Shown here in pieces: positions 57,291-64,000 of a stretch of 64,000 bases of DNA. The first letter of the stretch is position 1. The number at the start of each line of letters is the position of its first letter. Position numbers and translations under genes: made by a program. Source of the stretch: Enoplosus armatus (Eukaryota; Chordata; Actinopteri; Centrarchiformes; Enoplosidae). The notes under the pieces are model-generated. The model had not been told where the DNA came from. It did not search any database and was given only the letters and a program-made list of their open reading frames with translations. The DNA is taken from assembly GCF_043641665.1 (NCBI RefSeq), contig NC_092200.1, positions 4,041,194 through 4,105,193 on the forward strand. The letters run 5' to 3'.

Positions 57291-59469
57291 TTAATTCGAA
57301 AGAGTTGGTAGAAGTCAGTCCTTTTCAAGGTGGATTGAGTATGGCTGCCTCTGCACTCTTAACACATACATAGGCTAGAAAAGCATAGTATTGTCATTAT
57401 CGTTGGACAAATACAATTATTGCAAAAATAAATGAGATATTTGGGTGGTCCTTTTTAAGAAAAGCTAACTTGAAAACAAAACCTGATACTGCATTGTTTT
57501 ACAGACACATTATTTATGTTGAAATGTTGTTTTCAGAAATATCCTGAATACTTGAGTTTTGAAGATACTAACCACAGAGATTTGTATCACTCTTAGCTCT
57601 CCATCCAGCTTATCATTTCCTCCCTGCAGGATCATGTATTATTTATACTGGTTTGGCTACTGTGGAATTTCCCCCGAAAAACATTTAATGTTTAGGATTC
57701 GTTTCCTTTTACCCGACAATGTAATTGCATTTTCTTTTTATTCATTTTTTTTCCAGCCTGGGAACTAATTGCTCGTGCCTGAACAATCAGCCCCTACCAC
57801 AATGCTGAAATAGTACTGTTTCTCAGTGGGGACTAGAGCTCTGTACAGGGGTTAACTGGGGACATGGGTAGAGTTTTGGTTGAGTCAGTCTTGGCTCTGA
57901 GACTTTGTAGAACAGCAGTACTGAGCCAAGAGCATAATGTGTCATGGAAAACTGATTGGTTTTGAAATCCTGCAGATAGAATTTGGATGTGATTGGTGGT
58001 GATGTTGTTGGTAACGGCAAATTATTGAAGACAGGATTTTCTCTTCTTCTCCAGTCAGCAATGATTGCACATTGCTGTGGTTCGTTTTCTCAGCAGCTGG
58101 ATCGGGAGTACTTTGTTTATATAACCAACCATTAAGAATGAATTTAGAGAATACCTACTCAGCATCAACTGATAAATGTGGCATGCAACGACGGAAACAG
58201 GCTCTTGTCAGACTTGTTTTTATACACAATTTTCTCATTTCGAAAGTTCCCAAATGTCATGATCCCATAAAGTTTCAGCAGGAAATACCCCAAAAACTCT
58301 CATGGCCTGTGCAGTGAAGACTGATTAGTTTCTCAAATTAGTCCTGTATGGGTTTTTTTTAACTGCCACTGCCCCGGTAAGGAGGGTAACATTGAGTCTG
58401 CTGATAGCTTAGAAAGAGAAGAGAGAGGTAGAGAGCGATTTATCCAAATATGAATTTAAATACCTGTGGAAATATGCTTGGCTCTGTTTCAGCAGTGAGG
58501 AGGATGGCAATGTTTGAAACAGCTTATTCAGATTCCCATAAACCATCTGGTTCATCTCACAAGCAGTTTAAATTTAAATCACTGTAAAAGCTGTTTCCAT
58601 TTTATGGGCTAATCAGCTGTGCTGTGTTGTGTTGATGTCCTGTTGCAAGGCTATTAGAGCATTAACTCATGTTGGCTTTATTGTGGAAAATGTCCTACTT
58701 TATGAGTAGACCGCTGGAGCCCACTGTTCGCAGCCAATGGTGAGACAGAAACAAACATAATAAATATTGTACTTTTTGATAAATGTTATGATTTTGTATA
58801 TGAATTGAACCCTTTTGCAAAGGTTTTTGAGAGGTCACGGAAAACCTGGTTCAAAGGAACCTACCGTCTCTTCACATTAAGTGAGCTTCTGGACCATTCT
58901 GACATTTTCTGGATTTAACCAAACTGAGAACAGGCCCCTTTTTATACTTCTGCTATACATTAAAGCTGCACAAGGTAATTTCCCACTTTGGAAACCCCAC
59001 ATGGCAGCTCCAGATATCTATTTGCATTTCCAAGCTTATGAAGGACTCCATTGTAACTGTGCTTCCTAAATAGCATTCCTAAAAAGGACTAAATAGGTAT
59101 CTAGGGTGAATTTTCTCTGTTGCAGCCCTAATTTGTGAGTCAGCCATCTAGTCATGCAGACCCACCCTTTTAACAGCAGGATAGATTTTCCCATACAAAT
59201 CATCCCGAGTGCATCTTCACTGTGTTTGTCTCCATGTGTAGCTCATATGGTTCAGTTGCTGCAGAAAGGTGCTTGCAACACCATGTAACCCCACTGGGAT
59301 CAATAAATGGGTGCAATATCAACCGCAAACTGTCTGTTTTGGATGAAAACGTGTCTGAAATGCTGCATCAAATTGAACAAATATGGTAGCTTGCTGACTT
59401 TGAGACATTCTTCGTCTTAGACTATCTCTGTCTGTGCACATGATAGGCACACAGGCCTCTTACTCCTAT
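57291..59469. other. Non-coding DNA
   Basis: CATTTCCTCCCTGCAG at 57614-57629 and TTCATTTTTTTTCCAG at 57742-57757 are good acceptor-like sequences without partner donors. CATTAAAGCTGCACAAGG near 58959 resembles a fish repeat start. No gene seen. Confidence 0.45.
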
Positions 59470-59670
59470 CTGAGCATGACTATCACATTCCTAACATGCA
59501 GGAGAGTCACATGTGCAGGTGCAACCTCATTCCTAAAATATATGAATCTCACATTTCTACTTCAACATGACAGCCACATTCCCATGATATAGTTATCACT
59601 TTTCTGCCTCATTCTTTGGACTCTTACTGATTCCAAAGAATGAGACAGAGACGGGGACTTGGGAATGACA
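59470..59670. repeat. Degenerate minisatellite with a strong hairpin
   Basis: Units related to CATGAC-N-ATCACATTCCTAA recur: TGACTATCACATTCCTAACA, ACCTCATTCCTAAAATAT, TGAATCTCACATTTCTACTT, ATGACAGCCACATTCCCATG and GTTATCACTTTTCTGCC. The last units are followed by an inverted repeat. CTCATTCTTTGGA (59608-59620) pairs perfectly with TCCAAAGAATGAG (59632-59644). After one mismatch, five more pairs (one of them G-U) extend it to 59602-59650. An outer CATTCCCA/TGGGAATG pair lies at 59577-59584 and 59660-59667. Confidence 0.55.
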
Positions 59671-61751
59671 TGACATGACTGTAATTCGGTGGACTTCGGT
59701 GGGCTACACTAGTTAGCATCTATATAAATCCATGGAGTTCGTAGGGATTGTAAAAATGTATATTTTGAGGGTGAGAATTAGATTTTCTAGCATCTGTAGT
59801 AGAATCTTGCCCTCTTTCCAGGACATATGAATAATATTTGTATTGTTTAAGCCAAATGTGACGTACCAAGGCCTACCTAAAGTAAAGAAACACATCACTG
59901 CTGGAGCACTTGAAGTCTGTTTCTTCATTCCCTATGCAAACACAGATGAGCTTAATCTCTGCTGTCAGACATTCATTCAAGTGAAAAAAAAGTGCCTTTG
60001 TTTCTGACATCACCCTGAACAAGATCCATTCATCGCTGAGCTCAGCGCTGTGAGTCTTTGATCACAGTGAGAGCGTTAACACCTAAATCTGCTCCCCTCT
60101 TCTTAATGACTGCGCTGACTTGGCGCTTACGCGCGACGCTAACAGACCAGCTTTGTGTTAAATGGGAGGCCTGTAGTCTCACCTGGTCACACACATGCTT
60201 GCGTACGTTCTCAAGTTAAATACACAGGCTGTGTGGTCTTAGCAATTTACCTAGAACTTCCTGCTTTTCACTGCAACACATGGCTGACATCACCGCTGCC
60301 CTGTCAATCAAACACTGTGAGCCTCTGAATGAAAGGGTGTGAGGGGTTTTGTTTTGTCTACCTGAAGGAACGATTTGAGGCTCTTTGGAAACCTTAATCT
60401 GTTGTTGAATGGAATAGAATAGAAAGGAAATCCCTGTTTGAGTCTTATTTATTTAAACTTTGCTTATTCAAACTGGTTATTTATTTAAATACAGATCTGA
60501 GGATGGCATCTGGGTATCTGCAGTAAGCTTCTTCAAAATGAAACGGGTATTAAATGACTGGTGTGGTCCATAAGATCTTAAAAGTAAATATAACAATACA
60601 ACTAATCATTTTCCAAACTATACGTATCTATGATTTATATCCTACTGTCAAAGCAGCCATTGGATTTAATCAAATTCACATGACTTTTTGTTGGTTTTAT
60701 GTTTTTGTCAAGCAAGTTATTGTTGCCTGGTAATGCAATTGTTAGCAGGTGTATTTCCTGCCGTTGCATTCAGGGACACTCAGACATTCAATATTTCAAA
60801 GTCTGCTGGCATGAAGTAACCTTTTATGCAAGAAATGAACAAATGCATATTATTCTTATTACAACAGTGTTTCCATTTTGTTTGTCGTCTTGGTTTAATT
60901 TTCAGAGCTGACTCTCAAACCAAGAATACGACATGAACTTTGAACTTATATAAAGCACATCTGCCAAAAATGTTAAAGTCAATCAAGCTTAAAGATGTTT
61001 GGGAAGAAACAAAAAGAAAAAGGGTTAAACTGATTACACAGGGAGGTGGGGCGCTGGCAGAGAGAACAGTGTGTTTGTAAGATGTGGTGAGACCACAGCC
61101 ACAAAGGATTTGCTGTGCAACAGTGAGGTTCTGCATCTCTAAAAACTTGGACAACGTTTAGGAGCCATTTTGTTCTGGTTTGCTGAAACCAAGTTTTATG
61201 TGCGTGTGAATTTTTGCACATATGGAGGTAGACTAGCTGCCAAAGCATGTTGCTATCTGCGTATCTGTGATGTGGAGCTATAAATGATTAGACTCCATTT
61301 ACTCAGTCCCTCATTAGATATGACAGCTCATTACAAACTGCTGTGGACTGACTGACAGCTGAGTGACTTTGGCCGGCAACATTTAGAGCTGTCCAACTTC
61401 TGTGTCCATCATCACCTCATTATTATGACTTTTTCTTTCCCTTCTGATCAAACCCTAATACTGTACCTTCACATCGGAGCCAAGTCCAAGTAAAAAGCAC
61501 ACATTTTGAAGTCCAAAGCCAGAACTGAAGTAGAACTAGCCTGGTACCTGGTATACACCTTCGCCAAACCTACAACAGAGCAATTCATTTTGTCATCATG
61601 CATCATCACAAGGGCCCATGCTCCATATAATGTGTCCAAAATATGGAAAACTCCTGCAGTTTCTTACAGCAACACTGGAAATAAAATCACCTGTGCATCA
61701 GAAGACACTATCTTGTTCTTTCCATCTTGATGTTGTGTGTGTATTTGTGCA

Positions 61752-61753
<2 letters not shown>
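59671..61753. other. Non-coding DNA
   Basis: No coding signal that I can support. The 61260-61400 stretch (ATAAATGATTAGACTCC and CATTAGATATGACAGCTC) looks like unique DNA and might be a conserved non-coding element, which I cannot test. Confidence 0.45.

Positions 61754-61787
<34 letters not shown>
61754..61787. repeat. (TG)17 microsatellite
   Basis: Seventeen uninterrupted TG units, the longest pure dinucleotide array in the window. Confidence 0.97.
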
Positions 61788-61789
<2 letters not shown>

Positions 61790-62503
61790 CTTTATTAAGT
61801 CTACTGCCTCAAGTATAAAAGATGATATCAGTGGTGGTGCACAAAGAGTTTTGCCCTGTCTGCCCTGATGTTATATTAGACACAGCATTTTATTCATTCG
61901 GTCACTTGTGCAGTGAGTGCTGTGGTGTTTTGCTTTCACCTGTTTTCACTCAAACTGAACTGCAGTTGTACTACTGTATGTTTTTTTTTTTAACTGTATT
62001 TATCCCAAGGATGGCCTATCCAAGAACAAATCCAAAAGGTTGCAACTCTCCAGGAATATACTGTGTGTTAATATACCATTGACTTATAGAATACATGTAC
62101 TTTTTTGAGGTTTTGTTTAAAAAGTCAATTATTTACCAAAGGCATCTTCACTCTAACCAGCTATGGGCTCATAACAGTCGTGTTCCATTCTATATTATAA
62201 CCAACATCGCCTCTGCAGATGTTGTGCTGTCAGTCTTTTCATTAAGACAAAAGGAGGGAGGCCGCTCCATTTTGCAAAAAAGTAAAGTATTGCTAAAGTA
62301 AGAGTAGGCTAGTGCACTTTCTGCTATTTATCGCAGTCTGGATTCTGGATTTTGCCATAACGGTGTGTCACACTGGGACTTTCTCAGTGAGACACACACT
62401 TTCAAAACACACCGACCCATTTCAGAAAGAGCCCTGCGGAGACAGCAGTGTTTGGATCGACTGTTGCTCATTTGGAAAGGCAGCAGGCAAGCAAACAGTA
62501 GAT
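61788..62503. other. Non-coding DNA
   Basis: No gene seen. Frames at 61822-62082 and 62095-62301 have no domain. Confidence 0.45.
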
Positions 62504-62551
62504 GACAGACAGACACACAGACAGACACACAGACAGACAGACAGACAGACA
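62504..62551. repeat. (GACA)n compound repeat
   Basis: GACAGACACACA units alternate and then become a pure GACA run. This compound tetranucleotide array covers about 48 bases. Confidence 0.95.
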
Positions 62552-63945
62552 CCTGTTTACTTAGGCTAATGCTTTGTCTGCAGTTTCCATCTACTTCAAG
62601 TACTTTGTCTTTGTTTCTGAGCTACTGGCACTAAAATCTCACTGATTTAACTTTTTATGCAGAAAACATTTGTCATGTCCATGTATTTAGCCTTTTCCCA
62701 AGAAAAGGGAGTTCACCTTACTAAAGCCAGTGTTATTCCTCAGTGACTCAAACACTTGATCACATGGCAGCATCATTTACTTCATTTATACACCTTGAAG
62801 TTATTACTGGGAAGACTAGCGAGAGGACATGTGTCCCCCGAGCCTTCCTCGTCTCCTCTGCTGTCTTTCTCTTGCCCTGTTCCAGTGCAGGTGGCGCTCA
62901 CACTCAGCCAAGCCTGATTACACGGAGAAGTCACACCCTCATCACACTGCTCTACTTTCATTATTCAGTATTCTTAGGAAGAGAAAAGGCATTACTCATC
63001 AATACACCCATGATCAGCTGTTTTCTTACAAGTGTGGCTTTGGGATGATGCATGACACAGGACAAGCACTGATTCGGCGAAGCTGTTATGGGTCACCATG
63101 AGAACTTAAGCAAGTGCAGAGAGTGTGTCTTAGTTTCCATAGCGATCTGTCCAGCTGCTAAGTCTCTGACCCTGTGGAGGAACATCTGCAGTGATGTCAC
63201 TTTCGGGCAGAGACGGAGCGAAGTGACAGGCTGAGCTGTGGGATTGTTGGCCAACGCACTTTGGCAGGACTTTACCACTGACAACACAGAAGATATAGAG
63301 AGACGTCCGCGTCAAGTGGCGAGGCAGCCAACGGGCCAGTCATCAGAAATGGGTCAAAGAGTATTTGGAAAATGTGTCTGACGTTTTTACCCTTTCCGTT
63401 TTAAAGAGAGAGAAGAGAAATAAAAACAAAGCGCTTTCAGTGGTTTGTTGCACCTCCAATATTTATGACATCTGGTGTTTGTTCCTATGCAGTTTGAATG
63501 CACGTACTGCAAGTCATTTGGAAAAGCATCTTCCAAAAGAGTGTAATGCTACAGTCTAACATAATTAAGTATTTTACTGTTCATAGGCTGCTTAATCACA
63601 ATCAAATCCAGATTTTGGCTCTGCTTGTGTGAAAATCTAGGAGAAGTCTGCTGGAGATAACAAGTCTAAGGAAGAAAAACAGTGTAACACAAGTGTAACA
63701 TCCAAAATTACTGGAGGCTACAACAAATCTTTTTCAAAGTAACCCAGAGACAGTGTTTGAACAGAAGCAGCTCTAAACTTCAATCCAGCTTAGTTACAGT
63801 ATTCAGCAGTATGGAGGTTGTTCAGCAGAACGGTGTGGGTTGCACTTCATTGTTATTTTTTAATTGCCACAGCCTGTAGGGCCTTCAATCCAATTAATGC
63901 ATGGGGAAAGGAGTGTGCCTCTCTTCCTGTGGGGAGTCTTGCTGG

Positions 63946-63946
<1 letters not shown>
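62552..63946. other. Non-coding DNA
   Basis: Two overlapping plus-strand frames (62743-63048 and 62829-63101) share the same bases, with no domain and no clear splice sites. Nothing else is recognised. Confidence 0.45.
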
Positions 63947-63984
<38 letters not shown>

Positions 63985-64000
63985 CACACTCACACTCACA
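63947..64000. repeat. (CA)15 then (CACACT)n, cut by window end
   Basis: A CA array of about 15 units changes into CACACT hexamers that continue to the last base, so the full array length is unknown. Confidence 0.95.

Noticed and set aside
1..64000. CRISPR arrays, operons, prophage or bacterial mobile systems
   Set aside because: No regularly spaced direct repeats with unique spacers, no ribosome-binding sites and no dense coding. The sequence is vertebrate in every respect.

Overview
The window looks like intergenic or large-intron DNA from a spiny-rayed (percomorph) teleost fish. It is AT-rich and rich in CA/GT and tetranucleotide microsatellites. It has no long reading frame and no operon-like structure. 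It also carries decayed copies of interspersed repeats that I recognise, from memory, as common in percomorph genomes: a family with the core TTTTGGACTGTTGGTC (17.6, 19.2-19.5 and 49.9-50.1 kb), a family beginning GGAATAGTTTGACATTTTGG (2.1 kb; a middle part at 13.5 kb), and fish-type LINE fragments. I recognise no complete protein-coding gene, tRNA, rRNA or known miRNA. The longest open frames (224, 149, 140 and 125 codons) have no recognisable domain and are within what chance allows.

Layout. 0-14 kb: non-coding DNA with microsatellites, a 500-bp pyrimidine-rich stretch with recurrent TGACTCA sites (5.2-5.7 kb) and an AT palindrome (9.1 kb). 14.2-14.4 kb: an exon-like segment with a strong acceptor and a strong donor but no through-frame. 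17-24 kb: repeat copies, a MITE-like element with terminal inverted repeats (21.9-22.1 kb), a thrice-repeated motif (23.1-23.45 kb) and a perfect 12-bp hairpin (24.2 kb). 30.4 kb: a perfect DR1 nuclear-receptor motif. 33.9-34.5 kb: a sense-strand LINE fragment. 34.8-35.3 kb: the best candidate for a gene start, with a G-quadruplex-type run, a purine-rich leader, an ATG in good context and a possible 80-bp intron whose removal gives a signal-peptide-like N terminus ending at a strong GTATGT donor.

35-64 kb, which would be intron 1 of that gene if it is real: microsatellites, a degenerate AATG-type field (37.4-37.7 kb), an X-box (37.1 kb), a local duplication (46 kb), a short exon-like segment coding for an acidic peptide (47.6 kb), a DR3 chain (52.5 kb), antisense LINE fragments (40.8, 53.7 and 56.3-57.0 kb), and a hairpin inside a degenerate minisatellite (59.5-59.7 kb).

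The genes cannot be described as a working system, because none is confidently identified. The most useful leads are the putative gene start at 35.1 kb, the exon-like segments at 14.2 and 47.6 kb, and the nuclear-receptor motifs. All identifications rest on reading the sequence and remembered family features; no search or alignment was run.
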